From a virus, in IMG/VR virus record IMGVR_UViG_3300025853_000611, positions 1 to 24,760 of that record: a stretch of 24,760 bases of DNA; one strand, 5' to 3'. The position numbers and the translations under genes are program-made. The notes beneath the pieces are model-generated. The model did not search any database and was not told the origin of the DNA. It saw only the letters and a list, made by a program, of their open reading frames with translations. Below, in pieces: positions 18,577 to 24,760 of the stretch (positions are counted from its first letter, which is position 1; the number at the start of each line of letters is the position of its first letter).

Positions 18577-19527
18577 ATGTCTGGTACTCCACAGGAATCC
18601 AGCCTTTCGCAGCATGATGCTGTAAACTTACTTTTGAACACCCAAGCCCCTCCCGAGGTAAGCGACGAGGTTCAAGAGCAAACCGCCGAAGCGAATGAAG
18701 TAGAGGCACCCGAAACCGAAGAGATAGAAGTTGAGGCCGCTGATGACAGCCAAGCCGAAATGGAAGTCGAAGAGGTTGAGGAAGACAGTGAAGAGGTCGA
18801 GACTATCGACACCTATTCTGTCAAGGTTGATGGCCAAGAAGGTGAGGCTACGATTGATGAACTTATCAAGAGCTATCAGCTAGAAAAAACGGCTCAGAAA
18901 AGACTACAAGATGCGGCTGAGCAGCGTAAAGCTGTTGAGGCTGAGAAAGCGTCTACTGAGCAGGCTCGTCAGCAGTACGAGCAAGCCCTTAACTTAATGG
19001 CTCAACAATTACAGCAAAGCACCCAGCCTAAAGATCAGGCATATTGGGATGGGCTGTATGAGAGCGACCCGCTGGAATATGTTAGGCAGCGAGATCAAGA
19101 GCGTGACGCTCAAGCCAGGCAGCAAGCTGTGCAGGCCGAGCAGTTGCGTATGCGCCAGATAAAACTGGCAGAAGAGCAAAAAAAGCTTTTGGAGCTAATC
19201 CCTGAGTGGAAGGATTCAGAAGTCGAGGCTCGTGAAAAGGCAGCTATTGCCAGCTATGCTCAGACAAAAGGTTGGACAACCGAAGAGCTGAACAACGCTG
19301 TTGATAGCCGTTATGTTGATCTTATGCGCAAAGCCTATCTTTACGACAACTTGCAGTCACAAAGGCCTATCGCTGCAAAGAAGGTAAAGACGGCACCTAA
19401 GATGGTGAAAAGTGGGCAACCTAAAACCAAGGGCGACTCTGCAACAGAGCGAAAGCGCAAAGCTTTTGACAACCTGAGGAAGTCCGGCAGCAAGGATGCT
19501 GCTGTTCAATACCTCTTAACCCGCTAA
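18577..19527 (+). CDS. capsid scaffolding protein
   Basis: 316 residues, with TTTGGAGAA upstream of ATG 18577. The first 80 residues are extremely acidic (repeats of EVE and EEV). A long coiled-coil middle follows (about 95-205, QLEKTAQKRLQDAAEQRKAV onward), and the C-terminus is basic (KKVKTAPKMVKSGQPKTK, then ERKRKAFDNLRKSGS), which in P22-like phages contacts the coat protein. It directs coat assembly and leaves before or during packaging. It sits directly before the coat gene. Length and charge layout fit scaffolds well; sequence identity to a named family is low. Confidence 0.85.
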   Translation: MSGTPQESSLSQHDAVNLLLNTQAPPEVSDEVQEQTAEANEVEAPETEEIEVEAADDSQAEMEVEEVEEDSEEVETIDTYSVKVDGQEGEATIDELIKSYQLEKTAQKRLQDAAEQRKAVEAEKASTEQARQQYEQALNLMAQQLQQSTQPKDQAYWDGLYESDPLEYVRQRDQERDAQARQQAVQAEQLRMRQIKLAEEQKKLLELIPEWKDSEVEAREKAAIASYAQTKGWTTEELNNAVDSRYVDLMRKAYLYDNLQSQRPIAAKKVKTAPKMVKSGQPKTKGDSATERKRKAFDNLRKSGSKDAAVQYLLTR

Positions 19528-19544
19528 CTTTTTAGGAGGCCATT

Positions 19545-20953
19545 ATGGCTACTTACACTAGCTCAACCGCCATTGGCGAGAGAGAAGACCTGAGCGATGT
19601 GATTTACCGCATTAACTAAGATCGGTGCGGTCTAAACTGGGTGAACTGCTGGAACCCTAAGTCAGAGATGATATGGCAATCAGCATCCAAGCTATCCACA
19701 CAGCGATAGAAGGTTCAGAGACTACCTGAGGGGTAAGCCCCCTTAATAACAGGCTAGAGCGCCCAGCGCTGCAAGTACACATTGCCTTGTAGTGATGATA
19801 TAGTCCAATCCTCATCGAAAGGTGAGAGGGAATTGCGATCCCGACGAAACCCCCCTTGTGAGCAACTCGCAAAAGGAAACTACCAAGGGTATTTTCCACG
19901 AGTGGCAAGTGCAAGAATTGGCTGCTGCTGTTGACACAAACTATGTCAACGAAGGCGCTGATTATTCTTATGCAAACCCAAGCCCAACCACACGCCTTGG
20001 TAACTACCACCAGATTAGTGTGCAGGCTGCTTCTGTTTCCAACACTCTTGATGTGGTGGACAAAGCCGGGCGCGACAAGGAAACTGCGTTAACCATACAC
20101 TAGCGTAGTATAAACTGGGTGAATTGCTGGGAAGCCTAAGTCCTTCGGGATAAGGTAATCAGCAGCGAAGCCTCTAACGAGGAACGTTCAACGACTATCC
20201 GCAAGGAGTACACTCAAGCGAGTGGAAGCGCCCAGAACCGTAATGGTTATGATATAGTCTGGTCTGCATAGAAATATGTAGCGGTTCGAAAGAACGGATT
20301 AGGAAGTAGCGCTCCTAATTGAACACAACGATGTTAAGGTACTTAAAGGCCTTGAGCAACGCCGTGACATTGAGAAGTCTTTGTTTAAGAACGAAGCTCG
20401 CTCTGCGTCTGATCCTCGTAAAGCTGCGAAGCTTATCACTTGGATTACCAATGTTGATAAGCCATCTGACATGGCTGCTGCAACTGGTGACGGTTCTGAC
20501 GCTGCTGACCTTACTGGTACGGCTGCTGCATTAACCTTGGCGAAAATCGACGCTGCTATGCTTGCTGCATATACAGATGGCGGCTCGCCAAACATGTTGC
20601 TCATGTCACCAACCAACAAGCAGAACTTCTCAGGTCTGTCTTCTGGCTCAGTGGCAACCAACCAGATCACAATGACAGCGCCTAAGGAGGCGTCAATCAT
20701 TGGCTCAGTTTCACTTTACTTGTCAGACTTTGGCGAGTTGAGCGTGACTGTTGATCGTCAGTGTCCAAACTCAGAAATGTATTTGATCGACACCGATTAT
20801 GTATGTCTTGGCTCACTGCCCGGTCGTATGTTTAGCGTTTCTGACGTTGCATCTACTGGTGACGCAACCAAGTTCGCAATCGTGTCTGAGTGGACATTGA
20901 TCGTGAAGGCTCCAAAGGCTCACGCGGCTGTGATTGGTCTGAACGGCTCATAA
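19545..20953 (+). CDS. major capsid protein (DUF5309/SU10-like), split by two group I introns
   Basis: Exons 19545-19612, 19836-20089 and 20331-20953 join into 945 nt, 314 residues. AGGAGG lies 6 nt before the ATG. The spliced frame has the DUF5309 landmarks: GEREDLSDVIYRI then DPDETPLVSNSQ across junction 1 (codon ATC), FHEWQVQELAAAVDTNYVNE, TTRLGNYHQISVQAASVSNT, VVDKAGRDKETAY across junction 2 (codon TAT), and VKVLKGLEQRRDIEKSLF. The C-terminal domain runs to GLNGS. It forms the icosahedral shell. Unspliced mRNA stops early: TAA at 19617-19619 ends the product after 24 codons, and TAG at 20101-20103 ends exon 2. A UUCG-loop terminator follows. Confidence 0.93.
19613..19835 (+). ncRNA. group I intron 1 (subgroup IA) in the capsid gene
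   Basis: 223 nt, no ORF. P1: exon CCGCAU (19607-19612) pairs with GUGCGG (19625-19630), with the splice-site U opposite G19625. P10: exon 2 CGAUC (19836-19840) pairs with GAUCG (19620-19624), directly adjoining P1. P3: CUGGGUG (19637-19643) with CGCCCAG (19760-19766). P4: UGCUG (19647-19651) with CAGCA (19681-19685). P6: CUAUC with GAUAG. P7: GACUA (19720-19724) with UAGUC (19801-19805). P7.1: GGGG-UAAG-CCCC. P8: CUGCAAG with CUUGUAG. P9: CUCAUC-GAAA-GGUGAG. The last base is G19835. The P7.1/P7.2 insertion defines subgroup IA. Confidence 0.93.
20090..20330 (+). ncRNA. group I intron 2 (subgroup IA) in the capsid gene
   Basis: 241 nt, no ORF. P1: exon ACUGCGU (20083-20089) with GCGUAGU (20103-20109), with U20089 opposite G20103. 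P3: CUGGGUG (20115-20121) with CGCCCAG (20229-20235). P4: UGCUG (20125-20129) with CAGCA (20160-20164). P5 is capped by UCC-UUCG-GGA. P6: CCUC-UAAC-GAGG. P7: GACUA (20193-20197) with UAGUC (20255-20259). P7.1: CC-GCAA-GG. P7.2: CACUC with GAGUG. P8: AACC with GGUU. P9: CUGCAUA-GAAA-UAUGUAG, then GUUC-GAAA-GAAC and UUAGGA with UCCUAA. The 3' end at G20330 is chosen because it restores frame; P10 is weak. Confidence 0.9.
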
Positions 20954-20980
20954 GCCAAAACAACATTAACTAAACCTGCA

Positions 20981-21010
20981 AGGGGCTGCTTCGGCGGCCC
21001 CTTTTTCTTT
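20981..21010 (+). terminator. intrinsic terminator after the capsid gene
   Basis: GGGGCUGC, loop UUCG, GCGGCCCC, then TTTTTCTTT. The eight-pair stem (with one G:U) and the stable UUCG tetraloop make this a strong terminator or attenuator. It would lower expression of the following tail genes relative to the coat. Confidence 0.88.
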
Positions 21011-21019
21011 GAGGCGAGT

Positions 21020-21340
21020 ATGAAAAAACTAATAAACTCCGACCCTCTTACGGGAAAGAAAACTTACTTCCACGGCGAAACTGATGGCAACTATGTCAGC
21101 ACTGAAATGGACGTTACGCCCATTCTTAACACCGCTAAGGAAGAGGCTAACAGTTGGCGCTATGGCTCACTGATTGGCAACACCCAAAAGCATAAGCAAA
21201 AGGTCGCGGATATACCTGCGCCTCTGTATTACTCCTTGGTGAAGAAATTCGGTCAGCCGAAGGAAAACCCAACTGAGTGGCGCAGATGGCTGAATGACCG
21301 CGAAAATCGTTTCTTTAGAACAACTGGCGGCACAGTGTAA
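21020..21340 (+). CDS. hypothetical protein after the major capsid gene
   Basis: 106 residues, with GAGGCGAG before the ATG. It begins MKKLINSDPLTGKKTYFHGE and contains NSWRYGSLIGNTQKHKQKVA and WRRWLNDRENRFFRTTGG. It is basic and rich in aromatic residues. In related phages a protein of this size follows the coat and precedes the adaptor, so a virion or decoration role is possible. It may be needed in catalytic amounts, since it lies after the terminator. Its stop overlaps the next ATG by one base. Confidence 0.7.
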   Translation: MKKLINSDPLTGKKTYFHGETDGNYVSTEMDVTPILNTAKEEANSWRYGSLIGNTQKHKQKVADIPAPLYYSLVKKFGQPKENPTEWRRWLNDRENRFFRTTGGTV

Positions 21341-21963
21341 TGGCAATCTCAACCTATGCAGAGCTACAGACAGCGATAGCCAACTTTTTGGCGCGTTCTG
21401 ACCTAACCTCGCAAATCCCTGACTTTATCACGCTTGCTGAGTCTCGTATGAGCCGTGAGCTTGAAACGCGTTCACAGGAAAAGCGGGCGCAGGCGTCTAC
21501 CTCTGCTAGTGATGAGTTTATCAGCCTGCCGACAGACTTGCGTAAAATTCGTTTGGTAAAGCTAAACACTGATCCGATTGATGTGCTGGAATACGCATCT
21601 CCAAAGGATTACTACGAAACCTACGCTACATCTGGCGGTGGTCGGCCCAAGATTTACACGGTTGTTGGCGCTGAGCTTGCGCTTCGCCCGGTGCCAGACA
21701 GTGTTATGACTGTTGAGATAATCTATTCGGAAGATGTTTCGGCTTTATCTGACAGCAACACCACCAATACTGTGCTTACCCGCCACCCTGATACTTACCT
21801 TTATGGGTCACTTTTTGCTGCTCATATGTTCCTGATGGATGAGGCTAGGGCCAATCAGTATGACGCTTTGTTCACAAGGGCGATGGAAGAAATAAAGAAG
21901 GACAGCGAGAAAGCATTTTACGGTGGGCCTTTGGCAATGAAATCGGATTACTCAGGAGCTTAA
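21340..21963 (+). CDS. head-tail adaptor protein (SU10-adaptor-like)
   Basis: 207 residues. The start YAELQTAIANFLARSDLTSQIPDFITLAESRMSRELETR is a helical region shared by podoviral adaptors. A beta-rich middle follows (FISLPTDLRKIRLVKLNTDP, then PKIYTVVGAELALRPVPDSV), and the C-terminus is helical (YGSLFAAHMFLMDEARANQY). This order matches the SU10_adaptor family. Twelve copies bind under the portal and receive the tail nozzle. It agrees with the SU10-like coat. It lies between the post-coat gene and the tail genes. Confidence 0.82.
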   Translation: MAISTYAELQTAIANFLARSDLTSQIPDFITLAESRMSRELETRSQEKRAQASTSASDEFISLPTDLRKIRLVKLNTDPIDVLEYASPKDYYETYATSGGGRPKIYTVVGAELALRPVPDSVMTVEIIYSEDVSALSDSNTTNTVLTRHPDTYLYGSLFAAHMFLMDEARANQYDALFTRAMEEIKKDSEKAFYGGPLAMKSDYSGA

Positions 21964-21966
21964 CCT

Positions 21967-22353
21967 ATGTCAGCAATGTCCGACTATTTAGAAAACAAGG
22001 TGCTTGATCATGTGTTAGGCACTTCGGCTTATACATTCCCATCGCAGGCCTATCTTGGGCTTAGCACGGGAAGCTTGGGCGATGATGCCTCAGGCACAGA
22101 GCTTAGCGGCAATAACTATTCTCGCGTGGCGATAAACTTTGATGCTGCTTCTGGCGGCACAACCGATAACAGCGCTGCTGTAGAGTTTGCGGCTGCAACT
22201 GGTAGCTGGGGAACCATTAGCCATTTTGGCGTTTACGATGCGTCATCTTCTGGCAACTTGCTAATCCACGGCGCTTTCTCTGCGTCAAAGACCATTGCTA
22301 CTGGCGATATTCTGCGGGTGGCGGCGGGAGACCTAGATATAACGGCAGCATAA
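21967..22353 (+). CDS. tail fibre-associated Gp80-like protein
   Basis: 128 residues. It begins MSAMSDYLENKVLDHVLGTS, then AYTFPSQAYLGLSTGSLGDD, GNNYSRVAINFDAASGG, WGTISHFGVYDASSSGNLLI and HGAFSASKTIATGDILRVA. This matches a common phage protein family (Gp80-like) with a beta-sandwich fold, found beside tail fibre and baseplate genes. A role in fibre attachment or as a small trimeric tail component is likely. The spacing to both neighbours is 1-3 nt. Confidence 0.75.
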   Translation: MSAMSDYLENKVLDHVLGTSAYTFPSQAYLGLSTGSLGDDASGTELSGNNYSRVAINFDAASGGTTDNSAAVEFAAATGSWGTISHFGVYDASSSGNLLIHGAFSASKTIATGDILRVAAGDLDITAA

Positions 22354-22354
22354 C

Positions 22355-23053
22355 ATGGCTGAGATACTTGGCCCTACCCTTGAGCAGCTCGATGCTTGGG
22401 GGTCTATGGATGCGCTTGATGCCTTTGGTACGCTTGAGCAGCTAGACAATCTAAACCTGTTTGAAACAACAGGCACGGCTTCTGTTAGTGCTTCGGCAAC
22501 TTCTGTTGCAACAAAAGTTAGAACCATTAGCGCCACGGCTAGTTTGGCCGTTACGCAAAGCAGTAGCGCAACCTTGGTGCATGGCGTTTCGGCTAGTGTT
22601 ACGGGCGCTGCATCTGTTGCTGCAACGGCTCGCTTTACTGTGTCTATGGCTGGTTCTGCCAGCGTTGCGATTACAGCCACGGGCGCTGCTGAAAGAGTAC
22701 AGCTTGCAAGCGCTGCTGTAGACTTGGCGCTGACCACTGTGGCTGAGCAAAAGGCTGTGCTTAGCACCAGCGCTGCTGAAAGCATTGCTCTTACGGCTGA
22801 GGCTAGTGCTGAGTTTACCATTGGGATGGCGGGCGCTGAAAGCATTGCTATCACGACAAGCTTGATTGCTGAAAAGCTAGGCGAGGCGTGGGGCGATATT
22901 GCTGCTGGTGGTGAGGCTTGGTCTGACATTTCTGTAGGCGGCGAGGCTTGGTCAGATGTGTCGGCTGGCAGTGAAACTTGGTCAGACTTGGCCGCATCTA
23001 ATATTGCATTTGTCCAGCAAAGCGCTGGCTCAGAGAATTGGCTTAATCAATGA
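22355..23053 (+). CDS. Ala/Ser/Thr-rich repetitive tail protein
   Basis: 232 residues. The N-terminal 33 residues contain two LEQLD repeats (GPTLEQLDAWGSMDALDAFG, then TLEQLDNLNLF). Residues 38-175 are low-complexity A/S/T/V with alternating small and hydrophobic residues and a rough period of about 18 (VSASATS, VSASVTG, ASVAITATG, ESIALTAEAS, ESIAITTS). Residues 176-215 are four decapeptides GEAWxDIxxG. This looks like a fibrous beta-structured tail element, anchored by the LEQLD head. It overlaps the next gene by 4 nt. No named family recognised. Confidence 0.7.
   Translation: MAEILGPTLEQLDAWGSMDALDAFGTLEQLDNLNLFETTGTASVSASATSVATKVRTISATASLAVTQSSSATLVHGVSASVTGAASVAATARFTVSMAGSASVAITATGAAERVQLASAAVDLALTTVAEQKAVLSTSAAESIALTAEASAEFTIGMAGAESIAITTSLIAEKLGEAWGDIAAGGEAWSDISVGGEAWSDVSAGSETWSDLAASNIAFVQQSAGSENWLNQ
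22880..22999 (+). repeat. four in-frame 30-bp repeats encoding GEAWSDISxG
   Basis: Units start at 22880, 22910, 22940 and 22970 and encode GEAWGDIAAG, GEAWSDISVG, GEAWSDVSAG and SETWSDLAAS. The nucleotide copies have diverged at third positions, so selection on the peptide is likely. Confidence 0.85.
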
Positions 23054-24507
23054 TACCTTTTGGCGAATGGCTACCTGATCAGTCGGATTTTCAAAACCCC
23101 GGCGCTACGATTGCAACCAATGTTATACCTGCTGCGCGTGGCTATCGCCCGTTTGCCAGCTTAACAGAGGTTTCTGCTGCTGCCACAAACAGGCTGCGCG
23201 GTATATACGCCACGAAGGCAACAGATGGCACAGTGACTACTTTTGCTGGTGATCAGGGTAAGCTTTACAAGCTCGACAACTCTGACTTTAGTCTAGCCAG
23301 TACCAACACTGGTTACACCATGACCAGTGATATGTATTGGGATTTTGTCAGGTTTGGCGATGAAGTTATTGCTGCTGGTTCTGACAGCGATGTTTTGCAG
23401 GGTTTTACCATTGGCACTGACAGCGCCTTTTCGGCCATAAGCGGTGCGCCTGCTGCAAGGCATTTAGCCGTTATTCGTGATTTTGTTGTGACAGCAAATG
23501 TTACCTATAGTTCAGCAACGCATCGCAGTCGGGTGCGCTGGTCTGCTATTAACGACGCTACAAGCTGGACTATCGGCAGCAATCAAGCTGACTTCCAAGA
23601 CATACCTGATGCTGGGCATATCACGGGCTTGGTTGGCGGTGAGTTTGGCGTTGTGCTGATGGAAAAAGCCATTGCCAGAATGCAATATGTTGGTTCTCCT
23701 CTAATCTTTACCTTTGAAAAAGTGGAGACTGGCCACGGGTGTAACTACCCCAATAGTGTTGCCTCACTTGGCCCGACACAGGTGTTTTATCTTGCTGACG
23801 ATGGTTTCTTTATGTTTGACGGTCAGCGAAGCATACCGATTGGCGCTGAGAAGGTTGACCAGTTTTTCTTTGATGACTTGGACTTTGCCAATAGCGATAG
23901 AATAAGCTGCGCGATTGACCCGGAAAACCAGGTGGTTATGTGGGGCTATCCTTCTGTCAGCGGCGTTGGTGATCCTGATAAAATACTGGTGTATAACTAC
24001 GCAGTGCAGCGCTGGTCGATTGTAAAGCTTGACCATGAGCTTATTGCATCATCTTTAACGCCCAGCTTTACCGTTGAAAGCTTAGATGCGCTAAACGCTA
24101 GTCTCGATGGCTTGACCACATCGCTGGACAGCAGGTTTTACGCTGGTGGGTTTTTCCAGCTCAGCGCTGGCAAGGATAAGAAGATACACACGGTTACGGG
24201 TGCGCCGCTTGATGCTGTGCTTGAAACGACTGAGTTTGAGCCTGCAACTATGCGGCAATCGCTGATCCGGGGCGTTACGCCATATGTAACCTCTCGCAGC
24301 ACAACGCCCACCATGACGGTTCAGGTCGGGTCGCGCTCAAGGCAAATCGACAGCCCAAGCTTTAGCACAGCGGTTTCGCTTAACGATGACAACAACTGCC
24401 CAGCGCGTAGCAGTGGCAGGTATCACCGGGTGCGCGTCAACGTGTCTGGCACTTGGCGTTACGCTTTGGGCATTGATGTTGATGCTGTTGGCATGGGCAA
24501 AAGATGA
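23050..24507 (+). CDS. tail nozzle / packaged-DNA stabilisation-like beta-propeller protein
   Basis: 485 residues, starting in an ATGA overlap. It begins MIPFGEWLPDQSDFQNPGAT, then ATNVIPAARGYRPFASL, a start typical of podoviral tail proteins placed after the adaptor. Repeated blades are visible (GKLYKLDNSDFSLAS, DFVRFGDEVIAAG, FYLADDGFFMFDGQRSIPIG, VVMWGYPSV, ILVYNYAVQRWSIV), suggesting a beta-propeller. It probably forms the nozzle that plugs the DNA channel, comparable to P22 gp10 or T7 gp12 in role. It overlaps the next gene by 4 nt. Confidence 0.75.
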   Translation: MIPFGEWLPDQSDFQNPGATIATNVIPAARGYRPFASLTEVSAAATNRLRGIYATKATDGTVTTFAGDQGKLYKLDNSDFSLASTNTGYTMTSDMYWDFVRFGDEVIAAGSDSDVLQGFTIGTDSAFSAISGAPAARHLAVIRDFVVTANVTYSSATHRSRVRWSAINDATSWTIGSNQADFQDIPDAGHITGLVGGEFGVVLMEKAIARMQYVGSPLIFTFEKVETGHGCNYPNSVASLGPTQVFYLADDGFFMFDGQRSIPIGAEKVDQFFFDDLDFANSDRISCAIDPENQVVMWGYPSVSGVGDPDKILVYNYAVQRWSIVKLDHELIASSLTPSFTVESLDALNASLDGLTTSLDSRFYAGGFFQLSAGKDKKIHTVTGAPLDAVLETTEFEPATMRQSLIRGVTPYVTSRSTTPTMTVQVGSRSRQIDSPSFSTAVSLNDDNNCPARSSGRYHRVRVNVSGTWRYALGIDVDAVGMGKR

Positions 24508-24760
24508 CCGACTTTAACTATGTTAAGCTACCAGCAGCGGGTGCTGATCCAAGGCAAACGGCGCAAGCTGTAAACCTGCTGATTGATGGTAAGTTTAACT
24601 CCACGGGAACAGTAACGCTAACTGCAAGCGCAGCTTCTACGGCTGTTACTGACTACCGTGCTGGGCCTGATAGTGTGATTGTTTTCACACCGACAACGGC
24701 CAATGCTGCTGCTGAGCAAGGCGGCGGCACTATGTACCTATCTGCAAGAGCTAAGCAGGG
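24504..24760 (+). CDS. tail protein, 5' part only (runs off the window)
   Basis: Starts with an ATGA overlap at 24504 and remains open to the right edge (85 codons). It begins MTDFNYVKLPAAGADPRQTA, then QAVNLLIDGKFNSTGTVTLT. The DPRQTAQAVN motif resembles the N-terminus of a short tail-fibre or trimeric knob protein found after nozzle genes in related phages. The rest is missing, so the family stays open. Confidence 0.65.
   Translation, partial: MTDFNYVKLPAAGADPRQTAQAVNLLIDGKFNSTGTVTLTASAASTAVTDYRAGPDSVIVFTPTTANAAAEQGGGTMYLSARAKQ

Noticed and set aside
19613-20330. Homing endonuclease inside the capsid introns
   Set aside because: The introns are only 223 and 241 nt and contain no frame with LAGLIDADG, GIY-YIG, HNH or PD-(D/E)XK motifs.
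20381-20953. A complete capsid gene starting at the TTG at 20381
   Set aside because: Conserved capsid sequence continues upstream in the same frame to 20331, and in two earlier exons. The short reading lacks the N-terminal arm.
19545-20953. Capsid pseudogene caused by frameshifts or insertions
   Set aside because: The interrupting segments have complete group I cores, and P1/P10 guides match the exon ends. Both joins restore conserved codons.
22333-22929. 198-codon leftward frame opposite the repetitive tail protein
   Set aside because: It is the antisense shadow of an Ala/Ser/Thr-rich gene, with no ribosome site and the same low complexity.

Overview
The window is a contiguous piece of a temperate tailed-phage genome, most likely a podovirus-like phage of a proteobacterium. 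The head genes are of the SU10/DUF5309 type with a P22-like portal. A marine host is a guess from the small-gene repertoire. There is no host DNA: phage genes lie on both sides of a tRNA-Arg(CCU) 3'-half sequence (1822-1866) next to the integrase. That is what an attP looks like in a free, circular or packaged genome, not in an integrated prophage.

Layout. 1-1734: end of the late region, with a partial gene, a membrane protein, a 3-TM holin, a tiny one-TM protein, a GH108 endolysin and a PD-(D/E)XK gene. 1735-2058: attP region. 2059-4603: immunity and integration module (small ORF, tyrosine integrase, leftward CI-like repressor, control region, Cro/YdaS-like protein). 4596-11477: rightward early operon, mostly with 4-nt stop/start overlaps, carrying a Holliday-junction-type nuclease, a C5-cytosine methyltransferase with a second gene overprinted inside it, several small proteins, a RecE-like exonuclease, an SSB with a DDEIPF tail, a primase-helicase, an iteron/hairpin cluster that is a candidate replication origin, and a DUF6456 protein where lambda-like phages keep their late regulator. 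11486-12869: leftward counter-defence operon with ArdA and three unknown small genes. 13015-24760: packaging and morphogenesis, with a putative small terminase, a C-rich tract, a strong sigma70 promoter with an intrinsic terminator just downstream, TerL, a run of Lys/Arg-rich mini-genes, portal, scaffold, major capsid protein, SU10-type adaptor, tail proteins and a nozzle/beta-propeller-like protein.

The most striking feature is the major capsid gene (19545-20953). It is split by two small group I introns (223 and 241 nt) with no internal ORF. Both show P1, P3, P4, P5, P6, P7, P7.1/7.2, P8 and P9, which places them in subgroup IA. Removing them restores one 314-codon DUF5309 capsid frame. For intron 1, P1 and P10 fix both splice sites almost without ambiguity.

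Other notable points: a 149-codon ORF with its own perfect Shine-Dalgarno overprinted in the methyltransferase gene; iterons plus a long cruciform after the primase-helicase; a lambda pR'/tR'-like promoter-terminator arrangement before terL; a repressor that seems to lack the S24 catalytic dyad; and operator-like palindromes shared by the immunity region and the ArdA/terminase divergent region.
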